NCBI RefSeq assembly: GCF_910592395.1
Contig: NC_088320.1
Coordinates: forward strand, 2,108,001-2,172,000
Reading direction: 5' to 3'
Length of the DNA stretch: 64,000 bases
Source: Lineus longissimus
Taxonomy: Eukaryota; Nemertea; Pilidiophora; Heteronemertea; Lineidae
Below, one piece after another: positions 12,101 through 23,985 of the stretch. Position numbers and translations under genes: made by a program. The stretch's first letter is position 1. The number at the start of each line of letters is the position of its first letter. The notes below the pieces were generated by a model, which had not been told where the DNA came from, did not search any database, and saw only the letters and a list, made by a program, of their open reading frames with translations.

Positions 12101-14306
12101 CCAGCCAGAAACATCAAACATTGCTCTTGCAAAATGTGACCGCAGAGAATGTGCCATGTTCTATGAGAACGCATACTGCATAAAGCTATCAAAAAGGTCA
12201 GGTAGCTAATGGCGTCAACCGACAGCAATAACTTCGAAGCAACACACTGCAAGTGCTACGACATTTACCAAGAAGAAAGCCAGCAGGAGAGACTGAATGT
12301 AGACATATGAATGAAGAAGGCAAGTTGAAGATTTCCTTCTGATATATCTATACGTAATCTCCCTATCAGGCAAAACTTTACCTTTTCGGTGTCTGCCACA
12401 CACAACTGACGCGTCATCTTCCTCTTCTCTGCATCAAGCTGCGTCTCCAGCTGAGAGATCTTCTGGTCTTGTTTTATCTTTCCCTCGTCTTGCTCTTTGA
12501 CGGTCTGTTTCAGGTTGTCGATTTCCTTCATGTAACTGTGGATGGTTCCCTCAGACGATGTGAAATGACTCTGTAGAGAACAAAAATATCCAGTATGAAG
12601 TCTATTTACTTTCAATTTGCTGATGAAAGTGACAGGTAATTGGAATAATGCGTTGCCAAGAGCCAGACTGTTGCAATAAGTCAGATATTATGGTGTCGTA
12701 ACCTTTGATTTGAACGAAGTTTAAAATCAAGTCTTGAGAAAATTACCTTGTACAATTCCTTCTCTTCCTCCAGCATCTTCTGGCGGCCGGTCAGTGAATC
12801 TTTCTCACTTAACAAACATTTGATTTTATCTTGTAGAGCTTTGATGTAGATCTCATTCTCCTCAAGACGCTTTAGGATTTCATCCTTCTCCTGCAAGAAG
12901 ACAAGGAACGACTATAGCAGGAAAAGCACAAGCTTCGCACACAGAGGAGACGACATCCATTTGGACAGCTCCTCTGCCTAAAACCTTGCCCACATACTGA
13001 GTCTGCGAATCCTTTACTTCTAGCACGAACTTCCAAATTGTGTCCATACCAGAGATGTAATGTAAGACACAAACCTTTGAAATGAACTTGATTTTCTCTC
13101 GGAGGGAATCCTGTGACTGCACCATATCTTTTGCCTCTGACGACATGATTTCTATCTTCTCTGTTAGCGCTTTAGTTTCCTTGCGAAGACTCTCACCGGT
13201 CTCCTTCTCTGAACACAACTGTTTTGACATTTCGGTCAGCTTCAGAAGGAGATCCTCTTGTCTTGTCTCCAATACTTGGCTGGCCTATTGAAGCACGAAA
13301 AGAGGAAATGAGTAATAGGTTGCCACAGCTTCAAGAACTTACATATTGCTTACAATATACAAAGTACGCAATGGATGGGGCTCACCTGATAGCTACAACT
13401 CATATCCTCCCATCTGCAAATATGAAAGTTTCAAGGCTGCCACAGAACAAGAAGAACATGCTCATATGAATAATACTGGGAATCAATCTACCTTCTCCAA
13501 TTCCTCTTTCTTCGCCAATGCATGCGTTAGATCATTCTCCAGAGCGATAGTCCGTGACGTCACAACAAGCATGTCTGTCTCATCATCTTCTATTGTCACA
13601 AAGTCATCTGCACCAGGCTTTTTGAACTGGAATGGCGTGCTCGCACCACGCACGTTTCCACCACTTGTGACGTAGCAGAACTGGTAGAACTCGCCATCAT
13701 CTTTTGGTAGACAGTGGGCTGGAAAAGATGAAAATCAGAAAAGGTTTATTCAGGGCACAGGCAGTAGTTGGTACAGTGATTCCTGTTTATCCTGGATCCA
13801 CCGGTTTCTTAACATCAGTCAACTTCCTAAAGTAAGGCCATGGTCATACTTAGAAAGTGCCTTCAGTCTTTAACTTGCACACACCTACGTTCTAATCAGT
13901 TTGGATCTAGAGTTTTCAAAAGGTACATGTAAAACCTGTAGGTACCATTGAAAAGATCCAGTAGCAAGCACAGTGCGACATCAACAAGGTTGAATCTTTC
14001 TTAACGACAATTACCTTGGAATAAAACATTTCCATCAATCTCTCTTGAACTATTTGGATTGTTCGCGATGACAACCCAATGAAAGTATGAATAATCCCGT
14101 GTTGACTTCCAGCCTACTTTGTATAGACCAATCCAGTCACTCGTCGTTGGCTTCAGCGATGGCTGAATGGTGTATTTGCACACGACATGAGCATCTATTG
14201 GATAAGTCTCAGAAACCCCGTGAAAAACAACTTGAGCAAAGTTTGACTTCTCAAACTTTACTTCAGACGTTTCTGGGTTGACATCAACAGTGTCTAAAGA
14301 AGACAT
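7375..14306 (-). CDS. TAX1BP1: TAX1BP1/CALCOCO-family autophagy receptor (14 exons, 914 aa)
   Basis: Selective-autophagy receptor linking ubiquitinated cargo to ATG8 proteins. Exons: 14015-14306, 13492-13718, 13075-13284, 12747-12890, 12382-12570, 11735-11872, 11397-11504, 10972-11190, 10203-10347, 10007-10093, 9278-9411, 8390-8611, 7830-8196, 7375-7637; sum 2745 nt, all phases match. Order: SKICH domain (about residues 20-125, with SDWIGLYKVGW and DGEFYQFCYVTSGG), the CLIR-type LC3-binding motif DMLVVTS just after it, a long coiled coil, a Pro/Ser linker, a conserved YGNPYAH segment, then two C-terminal ubiquitin-binding zinc fingers (CPVCFTTF...HVQSH and CPVCNKQY...HVQTH). Two zinc fingers and the YGNPYA segment favour TAX1BP1 over CALCOCO2. 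Start chosen at MSSLDTVD; an acceptor at 14347 implies an upstream non-coding exon. Human TAX1BP1 is somewhat shorter. Introns contain a MITE and a LINE tail. Confidence 0.94.
8893..9273 (+). mobile_element. MITE-like repeat, copy 2 (inverted relative to copy 1)
   Basis: A 381-bp reverse-complement copy of the 402-763 element, with the same AGGCCT-TCAATT ends and a longer homopolymer (poly A, about 9165-9193). Its right end begins at position +5 of the intron following the 9278-9411 exon of the TAX1BP1-like gene. Confidence 0.8.
9444..9728 (+). mobile_element. 5'-truncated non-LTR retrotransposon, C-terminal tail with (TAAG)n end
   Basis: Encodes the C-terminal end of a LINE reverse-transcriptase protein: RRWQWLGHVLRM, then LPRRALKW, RNRGRPREIWRR and TWEAARQRAANR. 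This GHVLRM/RGRPxxTWRR pattern is common at the end of RTE-like and related elements. It ends in a TAAG microsatellite at about 9709-9728, as expected for an element that primes on a simple repeat. Inserted in a TAX1BP1 intron, opposite to the gene. Confidence 0.85.
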
Positions 14307-15491
14307 CTCTTGATATGCTTCACTTGATGATGATCTCAAACTGTGGTCTTGAACTTCTGAAACCAAGGAAGGAGAAAATATTCAAGTCACACGTTTTTTA
14401 AACGAATTGACACCGAGGTAGATAAGTTAGCCAGGTTTAACAGTCCCAACAGTGCTGCGAGTACATACTTACTACAGTATTAGGAGACCGAACAGTCACT
14501 CTTTTTCACAACCACTCATGACAGAGACGAACAATATGAATCAGTGTGCTTTGGAATTTGTGACATAACAGATATAATTCGAGTTAACTCATGATATCAT
14601 GACAACTTTAGTCACACATGAACAAACAATAAGGTGCACTTTGGGAATCCCCATGATGATGATGACATGACTGAATCTCAAAATATTTTTACAGGACTGG
14701 GCCCTCACCCTAGCTCCTTTCTGCTACCAACTACAAATAAGTAGTGGGGCATTCGATAAGCCTAAGATCTTCACAAACTAACATCTAATTAATCTGTCGA
14801 TATGAAACATATATCCGGTGTAGAACATGTCATGAATGTTATAAGTACTTATTTCCGCATTTATCTAAAAAAACAAGTCTCTGTCGCTCTGTCTGGATCT
14901 GAGAAGACGCAAACAAGAATGCATGTTTTAGGCACAATCATAAAAAATACTCGAACAATCACTTAGCCCACACAAAATTTAATACATCATTACTACCTAG
15001 AATGTCTAAATGAAGTTGATTTTGATCGCAATGAAGTTAAAATAGCATCCGAAAGTTGTCAACAAATCGAAACATGTCACAATCTTGATGATGTGTTTTG
15101 GTCTGATGTCATTTTACGGAAATTACCGAATCGAAAAAAATAATGCAATGACTTTAGTTATACATCAAATTTGAGAATAATGAAACTCAAATCCAATTAA
15201 CTTTCAATACATTACTATTCATATTACGTTGTTGTATTATCTTTCACCTCATAAATTTTAGATTTCAATTATGTCGATTCGTGCGTTTCCGTGGCAATTA
15301 TAAGGTCAAAGGTCGAGGCCGTCTATTTTGGTCACTACGTCAATAAGTGCATTTTGTACACCACTGTACACTCTTCCATGCATTTCTGCAGAAACACTCA
15401 TTTAGCTCGCATTGTCTTTGCGACTATCTCCCAAAAAAGGGTCCAAAGTTTACGTAACGCTTTCGGGAATCGTTTTCTGGCAACTGACATC
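14307..15491. other. Divergent promoter region between TAX1BP1 and GPD1
   Basis: The two genes point away from each other across about 1.2 kb. Contains a strong minus-strand acceptor next to 14346 (pyrimidine tract ending TTTCAG), so the TAX1BP1 first exon and both promoters probably lie here. From 15291 the GPD1 frame is open upstream of its start. I see no TATA box or repeat that I would defend. Confidence 0.6.
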
Positions 15492-18400
15492 ATGTCGAAG
15501 AAACGAGTTGGAGTCATCGGATCAGGAAATTGGTAGGTGCACTGCTCTGGTTGTGTTTTTTCCAAGAAAAAAAAGATTTCCTCAAAAAGTCAACTCGTCA
15601 AAAAGTCTCAAAATTCTCAAGGCAATCAATGCAAGGACAGTGAAGTCCTGAAGAAGTGAAAGTCAGTCCCAATTTTCAGTATTGAAGCATAGATAATTGT
15701 AGGGTTCCAGCCTCTCAAGTGCATAAAGTACTTGTCAATCTCGCAAGCCCCTGCCCTGGGCTTTGGTGTGTCAGTAGCCCACTAGACTCGGCAGACCTTG
15801 AATCGATCTTGGTTTCACGAATCAAATCCAGGCCTAGGCCTATAGGCCTATAGGCTATGCAACTGTCGCTGACTCAGCAAATCAATCAATTCAAATGAAG
15901 GCCTATCCGTTGCTATGCTTGTAACAATTCCATGATTCCTGCCTCCCGGGTCTGACCCTGCTGATCTGTGATCAGTCCTTAGATTGGCTATTGCCGTTGG
16001 TGCTGTCAATATATCATTTATTACCTTGTATATGTTTTTGTTGATCAAACCACGGGCTTAGCCCATCTATCTAAGCTATTAATACAAATAGCCATGTTGT
16101 ACCGATGTCCTGTTTTTTTCTTCACAGGGGCTCAGCCATTGCCAAAATCATTGGAAACAATGTGAAGAAAGACAAGGCTTTTGATAATCAAGTCAAGATG
16201 TGGGTCTTTGAAGAACAGTTCGAAGGAAAAAATCTCACCGACATCATCAACTTGGAGCATGAGAATAAGAAGTACCTCCCAGGGCACATACTGCCTGACA
16301 ATGTGGTGAGAATTTTTTCTATTTTACAGACTACCTGTGCAGTCTATTTGGAAGCTCCCTTTACATTTAACCAATCAAGGACAACCTCTATATCAAGGCC
16401 AATGCGTTTGGTCCCAAATTTGCCATTCCCATTGAATTTGACCTCTGTAATCTGGACGCCTCTCAACTGAGACAGCATACAGTCAGTTGTAATGGTAGTG
16501 GTACCTTCCAAAAAAAGATTGTGTCACTTTGCTTAGGCCTTCTTTTTGAATGCCTTGTGTACTAGACTACTATACTAAATTATATACAGCAAGGGAATGC
16601 AGGCCTTGATCTATCGCTGGCCTTGTTTATTGCACTGCAAGTAGCAGCAGGTATGCTGCACAACTAGCATAGTTTCTGGCATTACTCCTGTTATTCTGTT
16701 AGATTTAGTGCATCGTTAATTATCTGCAGGGTTGTTACAGCGGGCGAGTATTCACTTACTTAGTTGTCTTGTCATTGGTAATGTTGAGGGGTCATTATTT
16801 ATATTCAGATCCCAATAATTTTGCCATGAACACTAGTAATTCTTAGCTAACTATTTTAAAATAGCAAGTATATTTAGAATGCTCTTGAATTCTTGTAAAC
16901 AGCTATAAAAAATAATGTCTTCTTAATTGAGACAAAATAAAGGACCCAAGTTCACAAAAACAATAATAGATTTTGCCACATTTAACAATACATGTACCAC
17001 ATCAAGACTCTACCACTACTAGACAAACTTTAAAGTAGTGATTATTTGGTATCACTAACGTATGATAAAAGTGTATTTATGAATTTTAACTTCAGTATGC
17101 CGAGTCCGACCTTGTGAAGGTGACTGAGTCTGCGGATATCCTAGTTTTTGTGCTGCCGCATCAATTCATCAGGAGAATATGTGCAACGATGAAAGGACAT
17201 GTCAAAAACAAGGTGATCGGCGTATCGCTCATTAAGGTATGGCCTGTTTTCAAAAGTTTTGGGCACATTCATAAGGCCCCTGTCCAAGTTTGCGCAGGAC
17301 CAGCTTCACAGTGACCAGAGGGACGAATTACTTCAGCATACCACCAGAAAAGGACAGAACGTCTTCCACGGAGAACTCCATGGAAAGTAGCCCCCAGTTT
17401 TCACATGGAAGTAGAAGACCAAAGTTTGCATTACATAAAAAATCCCCGCCTATTTGCTCTGCCATGTCTGACTGATGTCTTTCTCTGTTCCATATGCCAG
17501 TTATTTTGTTGTCTATTATTGACTTGAGATATTGGTGAACAAACATGACAGACAAAAGATATATAATATTCCCCATGGTCTATATTCTAAAAATAACTTC
17601 TGGCCTTTATCCAAAGTCCATGAAGTCCATCCTGACTGGACAGGCACCCGGTGAAGTTCACTGATGTCTACGTAATCTAGAATGGAGTGGACGTTTCTCA
17701 TGTTCTAGCAGTTATTTCAAACACTGGTTCATCTCTTAGTTGCTTTGTCCAGCAAAGGACCTGATCCTGATCCTAATTCTTGGTATCAGTGAGAGGTGGG
17801 ACAGTGGGACAGTGTCCACTGCATGCATTGATGTATTAGTGTATAGACACCTGACAGTGCTCATGACTACTTGTCAAGACTCACATATGAAAAAATAGTC
17901 TGTGTGGCCAGATATGATCATAAGATCTCAGTTGGCGTTGATAATAGTGTCACACAGTGTGAAAAACTGGGGGACCTTGATTACTCAACGAGCCAGTGCT
18001 TCCATCTTATGAGAGGAAACACTGAAAAAAGTCTCATCGGTAGAAAGTAGTAGTCTGTGAAGGTGGGTATATATTTTCTGGGGCTCGATTCCGTGGTACT
18101 CCCAGGACAATTCAGCCAAATAAAAGGCTTTACAGTATACAACATGCACCAGACTGTAGAATCTTTTCTATAGATTCAAACATTCGATAGTTGCTACGAT
18201 CAGAATTGACCTAACACTTCGCAGCGTAGTCTAACAGTACATGTAGGCCAGTACCTGATATCAAAGCACATCAGTGTGATAATCAAACATCACAATCAAT
18301 TGGAACATATCTAACTGAACTACCCATATGTCTCCACCTTGACCTGGTTTATACGGAAAATACTTATTTTTTTTCAGATTCCCTTATCGTTTATCATTGT

Positions 18401-21400
18401 TGAGGGTCCTACTCCTAATTCTATCCTATGTATGATCTAGCCAAAGCTTTAGAAAATATCGAACAGTGGGGTGCTTGTAATGCCTGTGCAAGTGAGTTGG
18501 GTGTACTTGTGTGTTGTCTGACACTGACAGCATTTGAAGGTCAAGTGACTGAATGTCGATATGTAGTCAGACAAAAAAGTCAAAACACCTTGTTTATCTT
18601 TCAGGGCAATGAATGCATCAAAAGGCACTCAGTTGGAGAGGTACGTTGTTTTGTCCCTGCTTAGTGGCTCAACGACGTTCTCACCATCCCATTATGCATG
18701 CAATACTCAGGCCGACCTTTGCTTGTTTGTTTGATGATAAATGGTACCCAACTTTTCCTCCTACTCTAAAAAATTAGACTAGGAACACTATTTTCATTGA
18801 AATTATATTATTCCTATAAAATTTGATATTTTCTTCCTCTTTGAGGGGCCTATTGATTGAGTTTCTTGAAAAAAAATTGTTTTGCTTTTTATGAAAACAT
18901 TTCCCTAGCTACTGGCCTTCTGAGGAGTTTTATGTTACATCAAACAAACATGTGGTAGCGATGGCCATACACTCACAGCACACAGTGGAGTACACAGTCC
19001 TTGGGAGAAAAACTGAGAAAAATTAGAACGAGTCCTCACAGCAAAATTTCGCTCGGCTTTGAAGTGTATGTTTTGAGTTTATTTCAATTCATACACTCAT
19101 TGACACAAGTGACTTGTCAATAGCTATGACAGCTCGATCTTTCCAAAAAAAAGGTGTGCACAATGTCTTCAATCAGAGCAAAAACAAAATACAACAATGT
19201 AATGTGTGTTCGTGCCTAAACACAAACTCAGAGAAAGTTGTGTTGAAATTATATGATCGTTATTCTATCCTCGAGGCCTCAGTCTCCAAGGCGGTACCCC
19301 GCTGTACTACTGGACTCATCTTGTTCAATCATGCTTCTTAGTTTAGTTGGTTTAGACATGGTAAGGTGCTGATAGTGACAATCTTATGACATTCAATGGC
19401 TTTTACTTTTCAGCAGCTTTTGCTAAGAACTCTTCACATTTGTACAAAAATGTCATCTCTGTCAAACTGTCACAAATTATCAGGACCTTCTGTCCATGCA
19501 AAGCCCGACACTAACCTGCATAGGGAGAGTTATTGTTAATGTTCTATCTATTGCTTCTGAACTAATAGTGTTTTTTTTATGTTAGCTGCCTTCTAGCATG
19601 TTCTGTGCTTGGTAAGATGGGTTGGGTTACTGTGCTTATTAACAGGATAGGCCCTTCTTTGTCTTCTTAAGAAGGAAACTCATGCAAAGGACCCTATAAA
19701 ACCTGGAAATAACCACCGGTGTGTGCTCTGCCCCTCAAAATAGCCCACCGTCTTACTTCACACCCATAAATCACACCCTACTCTGAGTTGATGATATATT
19801 TTCTCTTTTGTTGTAGCCTGAAAAGGTAATTGACAAAATTTCAGTGTTTAAACATTTCTCATATCACGAAAAAAAAGCCAGCACAAAAATTCTGTGGTTT
19901 ACAGTAAGCCTGCATAGGTTAAACCCTTAAAGGAAGATGAGAATAATTTCACAACATTACATGTCTCATAGTTGTCTCAACGCCCTGCTTGTATTCTTGG
20001 CTTTCAGGGTATTGATGAAGCAGAGGAGCATGAAGATGTTAGCCCCCTGTCTCCTAACTGTAAGGAGACGCCAGTAAGACTAGCATGTGGTGTGATAAAA
20101 GCAAGAATTAGTAAAGACTAGTCTTCATTAATTCTTGATAATGGGGAGGTAGAGATTGGCCCTGGCTCCAGAGACAGTATGGAGAGTCGGTCTCAAAAGT
20201 CGTGACACGCATTTGTGGTTGAGAAGTTTTCGGGAAAGCACTTGTAACGTTGTGGCTTTCGCCATCTGTCTTGGTGGCCCCCGACATTGAGGATGTCACC
20301 CACAAAGGCCACCTTGTTCTCAGATGGGTATCAGTGCCAATCTTGACCTCCCTAACAACAGTGTGTCTGTTTCTAACTCATTAACTGTCAACTAATTACA
20401 AACCGGGAAGTTGTCATGTGTAAGTTCGTGATTTTCACAATCCGGAATGATATCAAGCCTGATTGGTTGAATTGTTGGCATCCGTGTATGCGTCGAAAAA
20501 ATTCCTGGTTGACGGTATTGGTTATTGCATGAAATCCCCCTAAAATAAGTGACCATTTCATCGGCACCAGGCATGTCAAGCATTTCGTAGACTTGAAGTT
20601 GAATCCAAACCCCTCCCCCCCCGGGTAGTATTTTAAAAACCTAATCTGTCCATCACTTAGTGAGGTGATAGGGGCTACTTAACATTCTCCACTATCCTGG
20701 TGTGACCAGTGCTTCTTCTTTGGACATTGAGCATGTAGTCTGATCAAGTTGGAATGATAAACTCTTTAAAGAATTGTTTACATGTAGATAGCATGTCATA
20801 TGGTGGAGTTTTCATTCTGTTCTGAAATATCTTGTGACTTTGTAATGTCATTTGTTGTACATCAAGGTCGTACATGTAACTTCCATGTAAGTACTCTCAG
20901 ATATTCTATGGTGCTACCAACTGGTAGACCAAGTTGATAGAAGTGGTTCAGGTTTCTTCTGAAGGACATCTTGAGTTTGATTTGAATAATTTTGATGGAA
21001 AGCTGGCAAGTTTAAAGAGCAACATTGTAGAATAGAAACACTCGACACCGTGGCACAATGCTCAAACTTGGCAATAATTCCAAGTAAAATTTGTTAAAAA
21101 ACTACTCATAACTAACATTCTGATATCTTTTGTATTTAGGTTTAGTCACGTTCTTCTTTGTTTTTTATTGTGAACTCAACTTGCTCTCTGAGTCTGAACA
21201 CTGTGTTTTGTCTGTCTCACTTGTTTGTTTTTTAACGCACAGTGATGTTTGGTCATAACTAGTTTTTTGAACCTACACGGTTTTGGCTTTATATCTCCTG
21301 TTGACTGATAATCCATCTCATATTTGTGTTGTTTGCTTCTTTTCAGGGCTTAGATGTTTGTGGCACTGGTCTAAAACTGATCTCGGAAGTGATCAATGAT

Positions 21401-23783
21401 ACCCTTGAACTTAAAGCGCCATGCAATGTACTTATGGGAGCCAACCTGGCCCCAGAGGTAGCCAGTGAAAATTATTGTGAGGCAACTATCGGTGAGTTGA
21501 GTCTTTAAATTAGTGATGCAAAGACTCGGCAAACCACTTTTGGTAATATTGTGAATATGGGACTTGTCACGATCAAGGTGCTTTAATACGATGTGTCTGA
21601 CATCACGCAGTGCTTGAATTGTCATGTGATATCAAGTTTATTGGCCCTGAAACACAATTTATTGCTTTCATTGAGTCTTGAACAAAAGTTGCAAGACACA
21701 TATGTGACCCACCACGACAAAATGAGTCGCATGTCGCACAGAAGATGAACCTAAAATGACACCAGGACATAATAGAAGAAATTGATATGCTCCGATTTTA
21801 CAAAAGGCAGACAATGGTGAAATGAACAACCAGTCTGTCTCAACCTGTCAAGCTCAGAGCGACATGCGACCTGTTTTGTCATGGCGGGTCACATATTGGG
21901 TGCTCTAAACCTCAGTTTCTGACCACAAGGTTTGATTTTTCACTTTATCTCTCCAGGTTGCCAAATCTTAGAAGAAGGTGCTATACTGAAACGCTTGGTG
22001 CAGACCAGCTATTTCCGTATCGTAGTCGTCACTGATGTCAAAACAGTAGAATTATGTGGTGCGTTAAAAGTGAGTACTTCATGTTTCATAATTTCAATGC
22101 ATCACTAACACCATTCACAATTTGTCAGTTGGCAGCTTTCGGGTACATGTAGAGGGTAGTCAGTGGTAAATATACTGCTGTCATGTTGTGTTTTTTTGTT
22201 TCAGAATGTCGTAGCAGTAGGTGCAGGGATCGCTGACGGCCTGGGTTTCGGTGACAACACAAAGGCAGCAGTTATCAGATTAGGCCTCATGGAGATGATT
22301 ACTTTCATTGAGAATTTCTATCCAGGTTTGTGTGTTAAAGTCATATTTTCCTCAAATCATGGTGACGTTGATTAAAGATCTTTTCTTGGGGAGTGATTGG
22401 CGATGTCAAAACCTTCACGATCATGATGCTGCTCCACTGTTAGCAGGGTTTCTGCCAGAGGGGGGGGGCAAGGGGGCACAAGCCCCCCCCTCAGCATAGT
22501 TGAGGGGGGCCGATTTTCAAAAATTTATGTAGGAAAACCGGTGTTTTTGCACGTGAGTTTTTGGCTCTGAAATGCTCGGAAAACGCATTCTCCGGGCATC
22601 TAGCCAAAAAAAATTTTTTTTTTTTTTTTTTTTTTTTCCTGGATTGTGCCCCCCTAACGTAAATTCCTGGCGGAAACCCTGCTGTTAGGCAGTATTACTA
22701 TGGTTAAATCTTATGATCGACCTACCTGGTAGACCTGTGATGACCAAAGATGTGACCTTCTTTCTACTTTGCCATATGTATAAACCCCCAGTCGTTACAT
22801 TCGATTCAGATTTAGGTAAACCAACCATTTCAAGCTTGAAAGAATGTTTATTTTTCTCTCTAGAATATACATGAGGCTGTCATCAGATATCCATTATCAT
22901 TTTCCAGTGGTTGTAGTTGAACTCTTTTCATCTGCATCATTCCCAGAAGTATCTGTTTTGAACAGATTTAAATATAAAAAATAAATATAGAATTTGTAAA
23001 GCGCCTTTCCAGGTCACCCTGCTCAAAGCGCTACGAAGTGAAGATTGAACAAGTGTGTTTTAAGAAGGGATTTGAATTGGTTGAGGGTCTCAGCAGATGT
23101 AATTGCTTTGGGGAGTCGATTCCAGAGATAAGGGGCAGCCACGGAGAAACTGCGATCCCCGTACTTTGATTTTGAGCGAGGTACAAGGAGACACTTTGAA
23201 CAGGATTTGAACAGATTTAATATTGTTTTCCTTCACTTTTCAGGTTCAAGCAGGGATACGTTCTTCGAGAGCTGTGGCATTGCAGATTTAGTCACAACTT
23301 GTTACGGAGGTCGAAATCGTCGAGTTGCTGAGGCGATGGTCAAGAACCCAGACAAGTCCATTGTCGATTTAGAACAAGAAATGTTGAATGGTCAGAGTTT
23401 ACAGGGTCCCCCCACGGCAGCAGAGATATATGAAGCACTTTCTAAACAAGGCTTGGAAGATCGGTGAGAAAGTCATCACTCAAGGTTCCACCTTGAATGA
23501 TTCTTAGCGACAGCCCTGGTCTATTGGAATCGGTGTTCAAGTCAAGTGTCCAGGAATGCTGCAAATGCTTATTGGACTTGGAAGAAGACAAAGAAAAAGC
23601 CTTGTTTGAACTCAGCTCGAAGTAAAATGTTTCCAGTCTCGCACTCCTGCGTAGCTTTTAAACGAGCAATTTCTTTTTCATTTCAGATATCCTCTTTTTA
23701 CTGCTATCCACAAGATTTGTTCCCGGGAGTTACCGTGCGATCAGTTCATCGAATGTCTCAAGAACCATCCAGAGCACATGTAA
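15492..23783 (+). CDS. GPD1: Glycerol-3-phosphate dehydrogenase [NAD+] (8 constitutive exons, 351 aa)
   Basis: Cytosolic enzyme interconverting dihydroxyacetone phosphate and glycerol 3-phosphate with NADH. Exons: 15492-15532, 16128-16305, 17096-17236, 21347-21491, 21957-22069, 22205-22325, 23244-23463, 23687-23783; sum 1056 nt. Rossmann motif [11 protein letters not shown] at residues 7-17; [25 protein letters not shown] ending exon 3 with the catalytic Lys at residue 120; [26 protein letters not shown] with the second catalytic Lys; [10 protein letters not shown]-terminus NHPEHM. Length equals human GPD1L (351) and is close to GPD1 (349), and the gene probably pre-dates that split. Start chosen at MSKKRV, matching the family; the frame is also open upstream to an ATG at 15378. 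Alternative exons in intron 3 and downstream are listed separately. Introns 4 and 6 contain MITEs and a LINE tail. Confidence 0.96.
18605..18640 (+). CDS. Candidate in-frame cassette exon of GPD1 (36 nt)
   Basis: Preceded by a pyrimidine-rich acceptor (ttgtttatctttcag) and followed by gtacgt. Encodes [12 protein letters not shown], 12 codons, phase 0 at both ends, so it can be inserted between exons 3 and 4 of GPD1 without changing frame. Like exon 4 it starts with Gly. Based only on splice signals and frame. Confidence 0.4.
19817..19825 (+). CDS. Candidate 9-nt microexon of GPD1
   Basis: Nine bases (CCTGAAAAG, Pro-Glu-Lys) lie between a strong acceptor (ttctcttttgttgtag) and the donor gtaatt. 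Phase 0 on both sides. Short exons are easily found by chance; it gains weight from its place beside two other in-frame candidates. Confidence 0.25.
20008..20073 (+). CDS. Candidate in-frame cassette exon of GPD1 (66 nt, acidic)
   Basis: Acceptor gtattcttggctttcag and donor gtaaga bracket 22 open codons beginning [13 protein letters not shown] and ending NCKETP. Phase 0 on both sides. The first residues GIDE match the family sequence that normally follows SLIK (KGIDEG in human GPD1L), so this could be a diverged duplicate of the start of exon 4. If included, it inserts an acidic loop directly after Lys120. Confidence 0.45.
21704..21892. mobile_element. MITE with about 34-bp terminal inverted repeats
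   Basis: A 189-bp element in GPD1 intron 4. Left end GTGACCCACCACGACAAAA followed by GAGTCGCATGTCGC; right end is the near-perfect inverse (GCGACATGCGAC, then TTTTGTCATGGCGGGTCAC). The flanks read ATAT on both sides, either a 4-bp target duplication or a palindromic extension of the ends. No coding capacity. Confidence 0.85.
22444..22681. mobile_element. hAT-like MITE with 7-bp target duplication
   Basis: A 238-bp element with ends CAGGGTTTCTGCCAG and CTGGCGGAAACCCTG, flanked by the direct repeat CTGTTAG (22437-22443 and 22682-22688; an eighth flanking base does not match). Internally it has G and C runs and a poly(T) tract. CAGGG ends with a 7-8 bp duplication suggest hAT. Lies in GPD1 intron 6. 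Confidence 0.8.
22975..23205 (-). mobile_element. CR1/L2-type LINE 3' end (truncated)
   Basis: On the minus strand it reads [20 protein letters not shown], then [15 protein letters not shown] and a stop, the typical C-terminus of CR1/L2-like reverse transcriptases. After the stop comes GGCGCTTTACAAATTCTATAT, resembling the conserved 3' end of such elements. Located in GPD1 intron 6 just before exon 7, antisense to the gene. Confidence 0.85.
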
Positions 23784-23985
23784 ACATCTTTCACCGTAGT
23801 ATTATCTCTCTACCTCGTGTGACTAATCATAACAACAAGAATGTTACCTATAGTCAACTTCAGAAGTGAACGTCATTTTGGGCTGCTTTGCAAAATCTAT
23901 TGGGCTGCTATCTGTAAATGTTGTGTATTATCTAATTTTGGAATCCAAGAAGATTTTAACGTTTTATTAAGGTCCATGGATGCAA

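Noticed and set aside
18378-18429. Possible extra GPD1 exon after TTTTTTTCAG, 52 nt, donor GTATGA
   Set aside because: Length is not a multiple of three and would shift the frame into exon 4.
19414-19534. Open segment after TTTTACTTTTCAG in GPD1 intron 3
   Set aside because: No convincing donor in frame; the best one gives 121 nt, out of phase.
19586-19611. Possible 26-nt GPD1 exon with good acceptor (TTTTATGTTAG) and donor (GTAAGA)
   Set aside because: It would break the frame. It could act as a poison exon, but nothing in the sequence argues for that over chance.
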